In this document: positions 9,029 to 17,225 of the stretch, piece after piece
Layout: every line of letters starts with the position of its first letter
Position numbering within the stretch: position 1 is the first letter of the stretch
Assembly (NCBI GenBank): GCA_017615545.1
Contig: JAFZZY010000020.1
Coordinates: 31,815-95,814, forward strand
DNA from: Lachnospiraceae bacterium
GTDB taxonomy: Bacteria > Bacillota > Clostridia > Lachnospirales > Lachnospiraceae
DNA: 64,000 nt
Direction of reading: 5' to 3'
Program-made: the position numbers and the translations under genes
Notes under the pieces: model-generated
The model's database searches: none
Told to the model about the DNA's origin: nothing
What the model saw: only the letters and a program-made list of their open reading frames with translations

Positions 9029-11452
9029 ATGTCGGACGAGAAGAAATTTACAAATGAACCGGATCCCGAAAATGTTTTGGCACCGGTAGAGCGGATCTCC
9101 CTTCTGGAGGATCATGTACAACAGGCCGGCCGCGAGTTGCAGCCGACGGACGGAGAGCAGCCGTCCCAAACCACGCAGAGCCTCGAAGATTTTCTGGCCA
9201 GTTCCATGAGCCGCCATGCCATGGATAACAAATCGCCGGAAGAACTTCGGGAACTTTTGATGCAGATCATCCGCGCATACCATCCCTCGGATGATCTGAG
9301 CCTGATCGAAAAAGCATACGATACCGCAGCGAAGATGCATGCGGATCAGAAACGCCGCTCCGGCGACCCGTACATCATTCACCCGTTGAGCGTGGCGATC
9401 ATCCTGGCCAGCCTCCAGCTGGATAAGGAGACCATCGCGGCGGGACTTTTACATGATGTCGTGGAAGATACACCGTTTACGGACGAAGACATGCGCCGCG
9501 AGTTCGGCGAGGAAGTCGCACTTCTGGTAGACGGAGTCACAAAACTGGATAAGGTCAGCATCGGCAACGATAAGGTGGAACGCCAGGCGGAGAACCTGCG
9601 TAAGATGTTCCTCGCGATGGCGAAGGATATCCGAGTCATCCTGATCAAACTCGCCGACCGCCTGAACAACATGCGTACGCTTCAGTACATGTCCGAGACG
9701 AAGCAGAAGGAGATCGCCCGCGAGACGATGGAGATCTATTCACCCATTGCCCACAGGCTCGGTATCTCCAAGATCAAGATCGAACTCGATGACCTGTCCC
9801 TGAAGTACCTGGAGCCCGAGGTCTACTACGACCTCGTGGAGAAGATCGCCTTGCGCCGCAACGAGCGCGAGGATTATGTAAAGGCGATCGTAGAAGAGGT
9901 GGCGAAGCATATCGCGGACGCCGGCATCAAGGCGACCGTCGACGGACGTGTAAAGCACTTCTTCAGCATTTACAAAAAGATGAAAAACCAGAACAAATCG
10001 CTGGATGAGATCTACGATCTCTTTGCGGTGCGCATCCTCGTGGACAGTGTGAAGGACTGTTACGCGGCGCTCGGCGTCATCCACGGTTTGTATAATCCCA
10101 TCCCTTCCCGGATCAAGGATTACATCGCCATGCCGAAGCCCAATATGTATCAGTCGCTGCATACCACACTGATCAGCAACACGGGCCGGCCGTTCGAGAT
10201 CCAGATCCGCACTTACGAGATGCACCGTACCGCGGAATACGGTATCGCGGCGCACTGGAAGTATAAAGAGGCGCAGTCCGGCGTCAAGACCGAAGCCGGC
10301 GAGGAAGCAAAGCTCGGCTGGCTCCGTGAGATCCTGGAGTGGCAGAAGGAAGAGACCGACAACAAGCAGTTCATGAACCTCGTCAAGAGCGACCTGGACC
10401 TGTTCTCGGACACCGTTTTCTGCTTCACCCCGACCGGTGACGTGAAGAACCTGCGAAAGGGTTCCACGCCCATCGATTTCGCCTACGCGGTCCATTCGAA
10501 CGTGGGCAATACCATGGTCGGCTGTCGTATCAACGAGAAGATCATGCCCATCGACACGGAGTTGCAGAACGGCGACCGCGTCGAGATCATCTGTTCGCCG
10601 AACTCACACGGGCCGTCCCGTGACTGGCTCTCCATCGTAAAGAGCACGCAGGCGAAAAACAAGATCAATATGTGGTTCAAGCAGCAGTTCAAGGAGGAGA
10701 ACATCACTCGCGGCCGTGAACTGGTGCAGCAATATATCAAGTCCAAGGGCTGGGTGCTCTCGGATCTGGTCCGCCCGGAATTCATCGATAAGGTGCTGGC
10801 GAAATACGGTTTCCGCGACTGGGACTCCGTGCTGGCGGCCATCGGCCACGGCGGCCTGAAGGAAGGCCAGGTGGTAAACCGTCTGGCGGAAGAGCTTGAG
10901 AAAAAGAAGAAGCGCGAGATGACGGACGCGCAGGTGCTGGAGAGCATCTCGGAGACCGCAAAGGAGCGCGTGATCCCGCAGTCGAACCGCCACAAAGGCG
11001 GAATCGTCGTCAAAGGTATGGAGGACCTGGCCGTTCGTTTTTCGAAGTGTTGTTCTCCGGTGCCCGGGGATGACATCGTCGGCTTCGTGACCCGCGGCCG
11101 CGGAATTTCCGTCCACCGCGTGGACTGTGTCAATATCGTCAACCTGCCTGAGGCAGAAAAAAGCCGCCTGATCGAGGCGACCTGGCAGGCCGGCGAGGAT
11201 AAATCCGGCGAGACATATGTCACTGAGATCGTGATCTATATGTACAACCGGTTGGGACTGATGGTGGATATCTCTAAGGTATTTACCGAGGAGGAGATCG
11301 ACATCCTGTCGATGATCTCCCGTGTGAATAAGCAGGGCATCGTGACCATCGTCATGTCCTTCGAGATCCGCGGTAAGGCGGAACTCAAACATTTGTTTGA
11401 CAAATTGCATAACGTCACAGGCGTTATCGATGTAGAACGTACCAAGGGCTAG
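9029..11452 (+). CDS. rel: bifunctional (p)ppGpp synthetase/hydrolase (RelA/SpoT family)
   Basis: This 807-residue enzyme makes and breaks the stringent-response alarmone (p)ppGpp. An N-terminal extension of about 80 residues precedes the HD hydrolase domain (HPLSVAII, GLLHDVVEDT). The synthetase domain (YQSLHTTLI), a TGS domain (VFCFTPTGDVKNLRKGSTPIDFA), and a C-terminal zinc-finger/ACT part (RFSKCCSPVPGDDIVGF; YNRLGLMVDISKVF) follow. The intact HD motif implies hydrolase activity. The ATG is preceded by GAAAGGAGCAGG. The gene has its own promoter at 8921-8949. A hairpin without a clear T-run follows at 11452-11473. Confidence 0.96.
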   Translation: MSDEKKFTNEPDPENVLAPVERISLLEDHVQQAGRELQPTDGEQPSQTTQSLEDFLASSMSRHAMDNKSPEELRELLMQIIRAYHPSDDLSLIEKAYDTAAKMHADQKRRSGDPYIIHPLSVAIILASLQLDKETIAAGLLHDVVEDTPFTDEDMRREFGEEVALLVDGVTKLDKVSIGNDKVERQAENLRKMFLAMAKDIRVILIKLADRLNNMRTLQYMSETKQKEIARETMEIYSPIAHRLGISKIKIELDDLSLKYLEPEVYYDLVEKIALRRNEREDYVKAIVEEVAKHIADAGIKATVDGRVKHFFSIYKKMKNQNKSLDEIYDLFAVRILVDSVKDCYAALGVIHGLYNPIPSRIKDYIAMPKPNMYQSLHTTLISNTGRPFEIQIRTYEMHRTAEYGIAAHWKYKEAQSGVKTEAGEEAKLGWLREILEWQKEETDNKQFMNLVKSDLDLFSDTVFCFTPTGDVKNLRKGSTPIDFAYAVHSNVGNTMVGCRINEKIMPIDTELQNGDRVEIICSPNSHGPSRDWLSIVKSTQAKNKINMWFKQQFKEENITRGRELVQQYIKSKGWVLSDLVRPEFIDKVLAKYGFRDWDSVLAAIGHGGLKEGQVVNRLAEELEKKKKREMTDAQVLESISETAKERVIPQSNRHKGGIVVKGMEDLAVRFSKCCSPVPGDDIVGFVTRGRGISVHRVDCVNIVNLPEAEKSRLIEATWQAGEDKSGETYVTEIVIYMYNRLGLMVDISKVFTEEEIDILSMISRVNKQGIVTIVMSFEIRGKAELKHLFDKLHNVTGVIDVERTKG

Positions 11453-11473
11453 AGGGTATCCGAGGATACCCTC
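11452..11473 (+). other. short hairpin between rel and the MBL gene
   Basis: GAGGGTATCC and GGATACCCTC are complementary 10-mers separated by two bases, overlapping the last base of the rel stop codon. Only CGCTTTG follows, so it is not a convincing terminator. It may be an mRNA-end stabiliser or a weak attenuator just before the next ribosome site. Confidence 0.5.
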
Positions 11474-11499
11474 CGCTTTGTATAGAGAGGAGATGCGTT

Positions 11500-12189
11500 A
11501 TGGAGCCGAACGTACAGAACAACACAGAGCTGAAGTTCAAGATCGTCCAGATGACGGTCGGACAGCTGGCGGAAAACTGCTATCTGTTTATCAATGCGCA
11601 GACGAAGGAAGGGTTTATCGTGGACCCGGGCGACGAGGCTTCGCGCATCAGCGTGCGCGTGGGCCACGAGCAGATGAAGCCGACGGCCATCCTTTTGACG
11701 CACGGACATTTTGACCATTTTCTGGCGGCGGATGAGCTCGCGAAACGGTACGAGATCCCCGTCTATATACACGAGGAGGATGCCTCCCTGCTGGAGGATC
11801 CGAACGACAACCTGTCGCTGCCGTTCTTCGGAATCCGCGCGACTTTGAAAGCGGATAAGACATTTACCGAGGGGGACATACTGTCCCTGTGCGGTTATGA
11901 TTTCAAGGTCATCCACACGCCCGGCCATACGCGCGGCAGCGTTTGCTTCTACCAGGAAGAACTGGGGATCTGCTTTTCCGGCGACACGTTGTTCTGTGAA
12001 TCGCTGGGGCGCACGGATTTCCCCGGGGGCAATGTAAAAGACATCGTGGCGAGCATCTGCAAGAAGCTGCTGCTCGCATTGCCCGAGGATACGGTCGTAT
12101 ACCCGGGACACAACGAGCAGACGACCATCGAACACGAAAAGAAATACAATCCGACCGCACCGTACATGGCGCGGTACACGAAGGAATGA
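11500..12189 (+). CDS. MBL-fold metallo-hydrolase (glyoxalase II-like)
   Basis: This 229-residue protein has the metallo-beta-lactamase fold metal motif THGHFDH near residues 66-72. A second conserved His lies in HTPGHTRGS near residue 141, an Asp in FSGDTLF, and a His in VYPGHNEQT. The order and spacing match glyoxalase II-like hydrolases of Firmicutes (YcbL/YqgX type), which cleave thioesters such as S-lactoyl conjugates; the actual substrate cannot be read from sequence. The ATG follows GAGAGGAGATG. It sits between rel and hemZ with short gaps and may be cotranscribed with both, a common arrangement in Clostridia. Confidence 0.88.
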   Translation: MEPNVQNNTELKFKIVQMTVGQLAENCYLFINAQTKEGFIVDPGDEASRISVRVGHEQMKPTAILLTHGHFDHFLAADELAKRYEIPVYIHEEDASLLEDPNDNLSLPFFGIRATLKADKTFTEGDILSLCGYDFKVIHTPGHTRGSVCFYQEELGICFSGDTLFCESLGRTDFPGGNVKDIVASICKKLLLALPEDTVVYPGHNEQTTIEHEKKYNPTAPYMARYTKE

Positions 12190-12202
12190 GAAAGCAGGAG
12201 AG

Positions 12203-13723
12203 ATGTTGATCATCGGTCTGGATTGGGAAGAAAGTGAATACATGGTACGCGGACTGGTGATGTCGTTTTTCCCGCACCAGGAGTTTGGCGTGGACCTGAC
12301 GCCCGCGGATGAGCTTTCCGCGGAGCAGAAGAGGGAGCGCCTGCAGGTCGAGCATAACCGGGTCACCTATTACAATGCGGAGGGGAAGGAATACTCCGCG
12401 GACTACGTGCGCCCGAGCGAGGCCGGCGGGAAGGCTGAAAGCGCCGATTTGGAGCCCGATGAAGCCTCCGAAGCGCCGCAGATGACAAAGAAGATCCCGA
12501 TAGAGGACTGTCGTGCGCTTGAGAGGGCCGTATTCGAGGTTTTAGGGCGCGCAACGCATATTTCCCTGCCCTGGGGCATATTGACCGGTGTGAGGCCTAC
12601 AAAGCTTCCTATGGCCATGTTACGCGACGGCATGGAGGACGCTGCCATCCGCGAGCGCCTCGAGACAGAGTTCCGCATCTCCCCGGAGAAGGCGGCGACG
12701 GCGACGGACATCGCGCGCCGCGAACTGAAACTCCTGAATGAGATCGACTATAAAAACGGTTACAGCCTGTATATCGGCATTCCGTTCTGCCCGACGATCT
12801 GCCTGTACTGCTCGTTTTCGGCCTACCCGCTGGCGGCCTGGAAGACACGCGTGGACGACTATCTGGACGCGCTGGAGCGGGAAATGATCGCCGCAGGCGA
12901 GATGTTTAAGGACCGCATCCTGCAGGCCGTATATATCGGCGGCGGCACGCCGACTTCACTGACGCCGGAGCAGCTGACGCGGCTGTGCGCCATGGTGCAC
13001 AAATACTTCGACTTCAGCCACGTGCGGGAGTTCACGATCGAAGCCGGCCGGCCGGACAGCATTGATCGCGACAAACTGTACGCGATCCGGGAGGGCGGGG
13101 CAGACCGCATCTCGGTGAACCCGCAGAGCATGCAGCAGCGCACGCTGGACCTGATCGGGCGGCGGCATCAGGTGGAGCAGGTCGTGGACACCTTCCATCT
13201 GGCACGCGAGATGGGCTTCGACAACATCAACATGGACATCATCCTGGGCCTGCCCGGCGAGACGGAGGCGGATGTTGCGGACACCCTGCAGAAGATCGCG
13301 GCGCTGAAGCCGGATAACCTGACCGTGCACTCGCTGGCGATCAAACGCGCGGCGCGGCTGAACATCTTCTGGGAGCAGTTCGCCCACATGGAGATGAAGA
13401 ACAGCGACGCGACCATGCGCCTGGCGTATCAGACCGCGGCGCAGATGGGCATGAACCCGTACTACCTGTACCGCCAGAAGAATATGGCGGGCAACTTCGA
13501 AAACGTCGGTTTTGCGACGCCGGGTAAGGAGGGACTCTACAACATCCTCATCATGGAGGAGGTGCAGTCCATCGTGGCCCTCGGCGCGGGCGCATCGACG
13601 AAGGCGGTCTTCGCGAACGGCCATATCGAGCGCTGCGAGAACGTGAAAGAGGTCGGGGGATACATTGACCGTATCGACGAGATGATCGGTCGCAAGCGCA
13701 AGCTATTCTTGCAAGAAATGTGA
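12203..13723 (+). CDS. hemZ: radical SAM coproporphyrinogen dehydrogenase-like protein HemZ
   Basis: This 506-residue radical SAM protein carries the 4Fe-4S motif in IPFCPTICLYCSF near residues 196-208, with the CxxxCxxC spacing, followed by YIGGGTPTSL, the HemN/HemZ glycine signature. The long N-terminal part (about 190 residues) before the radical SAM domain is typical of HemZ. HemZ-type proteins are annotated as oxygen-independent coproporphyrinogen III dehydrogenases, but many organisms carrying them lack a full haem pathway, and related members act in other reactions. No other haem genes are seen here. The ATG follows GCAGGAGAG, 13 bases after the MBL stop. The degV promoter lies inside its last codons. 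Confidence 0.9.
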   Translation: MLIIGLDWEESEYMVRGLVMSFFPHQEFGVDLTPADELSAEQKRERLQVEHNRVTYYNAEGKEYSADYVRPSEAGGKAESADLEPDEASEAPQMTKKIPIEDCRALERAVFEVLGRATHISLPWGILTGVRPTKLPMAMLRDGMEDAAIRERLETEFRISPEKAATATDIARRELKLLNEIDYKNGYSLYIGIPFCPTICLYCSFSAYPLAAWKTRVDDYLDALEREMIAAGEMFKDRILQAVYIGGGTPTSLTPEQLTRLCAMVHKYFDFSHVREFTIEAGRPDSIDRDKLYAIREGGADRISVNPQSMQQRTLDLIGRRHQVEQVVDTFHLAREMGFDNINMDIILGLPGETEADVADTLQKIAALKPDNLTVHSLAIKRAARLNIFWEQFAHMEMKNSDATMRLAYQTAAQMGMNPYYLYRQKNMAGNFENVGFATPGKEGLYNILIMEEVQSIVALGAGASTKAVFANGHIERCENVKEVGGYIDRIDEMIGRKRKLFLQEM

Positions 13724-13737
13724 GTTTATTGTATAAT
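13709..13737 (+). promoter_or_regulatory. sigma-A-type promoter for degV
   Basis: TTGCAA (13709-13714), a 17-base spacer and a perfect TATAAT (13732-13737) overlap the hemZ stop codon. The predicted transcript starts near 13744, exactly at a hairpin formed by GGCGCAC (13745-13751) and GTGTGCC (13769-13775), with an inner TTGC/GCAA pairing. The hairpin may stabilise the 5' end. Confidence 0.8.
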
Positions 13738-13801
13738 ATAAGATGGCGCACCCGTTGCTTTGCAAGACGTGTGCCTAAAATGGTTTTATAAGAGCAGTAC
13801 T

Positions 13802-14653
13802 ATGGGAAATGTAAAAATATGGTGTGACAGCACCAGCGACTTAAGCAAAGAACAGATCGAACGATACGGAATCTCCGTATTTCCTCTTAATGTGGTCTTG
13901 GGCGATGAGACACGCCTGGACGGAGTGGACATCACGCCCGCCGAGATCTACAAATGGTCGGACGCGCACCGGACGACGCCGAAGACTTCGGCGCTGACCT
14001 TCGGGACCGTCGAAAATGCCATCATCGCAGCGCGGGATGCGGGCGAGGAGGTCATCTTCCTCGGCATCTCTTCGAAGATGAGCACGACGAATAATGTCGT
14101 AGCCATGGCGGCGCAGGAATTGGAGTTCGATAAGCTACACGTGTACGATTCACGGAACCTTTCGACCGGCATCGGCCTGCAGGTCCTGTATGCGGCGCGC
14201 CTGGCAGAAGAGGGAAAGAGCGCGCAGGAGATCCTGGACGCGCTGGAGAAACGCGTGGACGACGTCCGTGCCAGCTTCATCGTCGATACGCTGGTCTACC
14301 TGTCCCGCGGCGGACGTTGTAATTCTGTAGCCGCGCTTCTGGGCAGCGTGATCCGTTTGCATCCCATGATCGTGGTAAAAGACGGCGCGATGGGCGTCGG
14401 CAAGAAGTACCGCGGCCATTTGAAATCCGTTTTGGTGAAATATGCAAAGGACATGGAAGAGGCTCTCTTAAAGGCGGACCCGACCATCGTGTTCATCACG
14501 CATTCGGGCTGCAGCACGGAAGAGGAGCAGGCGGTCTATGACTATCTGGTATCGCTGAACTACTTCAAAGAGGTCTGCATTACCCACGCGGGAAGCGTGA
14601 TCTCAAGCCATTGCGGGCCGGGGACCCTCGGCGTGCTGTACTATGCAAAGTAA
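13802..14653 (+). CDS. DegV family protein (fatty-acid binding)
   Basis: DegV-fold proteins bind fatty acids; the FakB members present them to the kinase FakA, while many clostridial members are unassigned. This 283-residue protein shows CDSTSDLSKEQ near the N-terminus, TPKTSALTFG, GISSKMSTTNNV, and the C-terminal THSGCSTEEEQ and SHCGPGTLGV segments typical of the family. The start at 13802 (MGNVKIWCDSTSDL) matches the family; an in-frame ATG at 13760 would add 14 unconserved residues. It has its own promoter at 13709-13737. hisS follows after 19 bases. Confidence 0.9.
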   Translation: MGNVKIWCDSTSDLSKEQIERYGISVFPLNVVLGDETRLDGVDITPAEIYKWSDAHRTTPKTSALTFGTVENAIIAARDAGEEVIFLGISSKMSTTNNVVAMAAQELEFDKLHVYDSRNLSTGIGLQVLYAARLAEEGKSAQEILDALEKRVDDVRASFIVDTLVYLSRGGRCNSVAALLGSVIRLHPMIVVKDGAMGVGKKYRGHLKSVLVKYAKDMEEALLKADPTIVFITHSGCSTEEEQAVYDYLVSLNYFKEVCITHAGSVISSHCGPGTLGVLYYAK

Positions 14654-14672
14654 AAGATAAAAGGAGCGAATC

Positions 14673-15938
14673 ATGGCAGCTAAATTGATCAAAAAGCCGG
14701 TCACCGGCATGAAAGATATATTACCCCGCGAGATGGAGATCCGCGATTACCTTATCGCCCTCATCAAAAAGACATATAAGGGTTTCGGTTACACACCGAT
14801 CGAGACTCCGTGCGTGGAAAACATTGAAAATCTCTGCAGTAAGAACGGCGGTGAGAACGAGAAGCTCATCTTCAAGATCCTGAAGCGTGGCGCGAAGTTG
14901 GATCTTAGCAGCGCGGCTTCGGAGCAGGATCTCGTGGACTCCGGTCTGCGTTACGACCTGACCGTCCCGCTCGTTCGTTACTACTCGAATAATGCGCAGG
15001 ATCTGCCCAGCCCGTTTAAGGCCCTGCAGATCGGCAGCGTTTGGCGTGCGGACCGTCCCCAGAAGGGACGTTTCCGCCAGTTCGTACAGTGTGACATCGA
15101 CGTTCTCGGCGATCCGACGAACCTCGCGGAGATCGAACTGATCCTCGCGACGACCACATTGCTCGGAAAGATCGGTTTTTCCGGCTTCGTCGTTCACATC
15201 AACGACCGCCGAATCTTAAAGGCGATGGCTGCGTACAGCGGCTTTGCGCCCGAGACCTACGATCAGGTCTTCATCACACTCGACAAAATGGATAAGATCG
15301 GCCTGGATGGTGTGTCCGCCGAGCTTTTGGAGCAGGGCTTCGATAAAGAGGCTGTGGAGCGTTACACCTCCCTGTTTACCGCGATGGAAGGCACGGCGGA
15401 TCCGCTGGCTGCCTTAGCGCAGAAACTGGGCGATGCATTGCCCGCAGAGGTTTATGATGGTCTGTCCCAGATCATGACGGGCGCGAAGAACGTGTCCGGC
15501 GCGGACTACATCCTGAAGTTCGACCCGACGCTGGTGCGCGGCATGAGCTACTACACGGGAACCATCTTCGAGATCACGATGGAGGGCTTCCCCTTCTCCG
15601 TAGCCGGCGGCGGCCGCTACGACGAGATGGTCGGCAAGTTCACCGGAACACCGACCTGTGCATGTGGTTTCTCCATTGGTTTCGAGCGTATCGTGACCAT
15701 CCTGCTGGATCAGGGTTACACCGTGGAGACCGAAGAAAAGAAGGCATATCTGGTAGAAAAGACCATGCCCATGGATCGCCTCGCCGAGATCATTTCCCGC
15801 GCGCAGGAAGAGAGAAAGCAGGGGCGTGCCGTCCTTGTGTCCTATATGAATAAAAACAGGAAATTCCAGAAGGAGCAGCTCACAAACGAGGGCTACACTG
15901 AGATCGTGGATTTCTATACCGAAGAGTTAAAGAAGTGA
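14673..15938 (+). CDS. hisS: histidyl-tRNA synthetase
   Basis: A class II aminoacyl-tRNA synthetase of 421 residues that charges tRNA-His. Motif 1 (GFGYTPIETPCVE), motif 2 (FKALQIGSVWRADRPQKGRFRQFVQCD) and motif 3 (ACGFSIGFERI) are visible, as is the histidine loop LVRGMSYYTGTIFE. A C-terminal anticodon-binding domain follows. The intact motifs argue for a true HisRS rather than the regulatory paralogue HisZ. The start at 14673 follows AAAGGAGCG. It lies between degV and an unknown membrane-anchored gene with short gaps. Confidence 0.95.
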   Translation: MAAKLIKKPVTGMKDILPREMEIRDYLIALIKKTYKGFGYTPIETPCVENIENLCSKNGGENEKLIFKILKRGAKLDLSSAASEQDLVDSGLRYDLTVPLVRYYSNNAQDLPSPFKALQIGSVWRADRPQKGRFRQFVQCDIDVLGDPTNLAEIELILATTTLLGKIGFSGFVVHINDRRILKAMAAYSGFAPETYDQVFITLDKMDKIGLDGVSAELLEQGFDKEAVERYTSLFTAMEGTADPLAALAQKLGDALPAEVYDGLSQIMTGAKNVSGADYILKFDPTLVRGMSYYTGTIFEITMEGFPFSVAGGGRYDEMVGKFTGTPTCACGFSIGFERIVTILLDQGYTVETEEKKAYLVEKTMPMDRLAEIISRAQEERKQGRAVLVSYMNKNRKFQKEQLTNEGYTEIVDFYTEELKK

Positions 15939-15955
15939 GATGCAAGGAGTAGATC

Positions 15956-17179
15956 ATGAGTGACAAAGAAAAAGTCCGCAAGATCATAAAGATCGCGGCG
16001 TTGGCATTATGCGCGGCTCTGTTTATCGCGTTGATCGTATATTTAGCCGTCATCGGCGCCAGAAAGCCTTCCTTCCCGAAGGTAAATATGGCTACGACCG
16101 GAGCGGACGCATCCGACGAGCCTACATTGCCCGTGGATTCCGTGGTCGTGACCGGAAAGACCGTTTTAAACGACGGCGTGGAATATGCCGCCGATCTGAA
16201 TGATAACGGCTTTTATGAACTGATTTCGGTCAATAAGCGAAATCTCGAATACAGACCGGACATCGCGACGGTGTATATCAACCGCTGTGAAGTGTTCCAG
16301 GCCGATCACGTGAAGGAAGTCGTGATCGAGAACCCGTTTGGTTGGGAGCGCGGCTGGCTCATCGGCATCGCGACCTATGATAACGATCTTCCGGAGGGCT
16401 ATCTCCGTTATCGCCTGTACGAGTATCAGGAAGGCGATTTCTTCCCAATCAACTGTGACCTGGAGCGCCTGGAGGGCGTCGGTGGCGAAGCGATCCCCGT
16501 GATCGCCGCAGCTGACCAGGTGATCTCGAACACACCTACGTTTACACGTAATGAAACGAACTACGACATGCTGTTGGATCTGGGACTTCCCGAGGTTTTC
16601 TATGTGCAGATCTCGGCGGAAGATGTCGATCCGCTGTCGTTTTACATCCAAACGCCTCGCGATGGTCAGACGGTCTATTTGCACTATGCGAGCACCGAGT
16701 GGCCTACGCTGAAGTCGACGCGCGTTGAGCGCCGGCTGAAGTCGTTCCAGGCGACCTACGATAAGGCGGACATCACAGGAAACCGCCGCATCCTGCCCAT
16801 CGGACAGCGTTATCAGATCGTGAAGATACTCTTCCTGGATGATATCACGACCGATACCACCGAGTGGAACGGCCAGCAGGTTTGGTTCCAGTTAGGCCTG
16901 GACGACGGCACCTTCGTTTACATTCTGGCCCAGAATCTCTGGAAGGATATCCAGACCGAGGAGACGCCTTCGACCGAAGACGGTGGTGAGACCGAGGACG
17001 GTTCGGAGGATGCTTCGGAGGGTGCTTCGGAAGATGCTTCCGCTGAGGAGACCGGTACCGGATACGAATCCGAGGACGTGACTCCCGAGGTCCTGACACA
17101 GGAGGGAGATGCTTCTTCAGAAAATGCGGATACAGTAGCGAATGAAGAGCAGACGGGCGACCCGAATGCTGTGATTTAA
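15956..17179 (+). CDS. membrane-anchored protein of unknown function, acidic C-terminal tail
   Basis: I do not recognise this 407-residue protein. A short basic start is followed by one membrane segment (about residues 12-35, IIKIAALALCAALFIALIVYL), so the rest is probably extracellular. The middle 300 residues hold two stretches that look like repeats of a beta-rich unit (VEYAADLNDNGFYELIS resembles the calcium-loop-like DLNDNG patterns of surface proteins). The last 70 residues are rich in Glu, Ser, Thr and Asp, like an extended wall-spanning linker. No anchor motif is visible at the end. The ATG follows AAGGAG, 17 bases after hisS. The GH120 gene follows after 46 bases. Confidence 0.8.
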   Translation: MSDKEKVRKIIKIAALALCAALFIALIVYLAVIGARKPSFPKVNMATTGADASDEPTLPVDSVVVTGKTVLNDGVEYAADLNDNGFYELISVNKRNLEYRPDIATVYINRCEVFQADHVKEVVIENPFGWERGWLIGIATYDNDLPEGYLRYRLYEYQEGDFFPINCDLERLEGVGGEAIPVIAAADQVISNTPTFTRNETNYDMLLDLGLPEVFYVQISAEDVDPLSFYIQTPRDGQTVYLHYASTEWPTLKSTRVERRLKSFQATYDKADITGNRRILPIGQRYQIVKILFLDDITTDTTEWNGQQVWFQLGLDDGTFVYILAQNLWKDIQTEETPSTEDGGETEDGSEDASEGASEDASAEETGTGYESEDVTPEVLTQEGDASSENADTVANEEQTGDPNAVI

Positions 17180-17187
17180 TACAATGC

Positions 17188-17206
17188 AGGTCTGCGGTGC
17201 AGACCT
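17188..17206 (+). other. hairpin immediately before the GH120 ribosome site
   Basis: AGGTCTGC (17188-17195) and GCAGACCT (17199-17206) form a perfect 8-bp stem with a 3-base loop. Three bases later comes ACGAGGAGGTT, then the ATG after five more. Nearly the same layout and sequence precede ileS at 28392-28409. Confidence 0.7.
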
Positions 17207-17225
17207 ACAACGAGGAGGTTTACAG

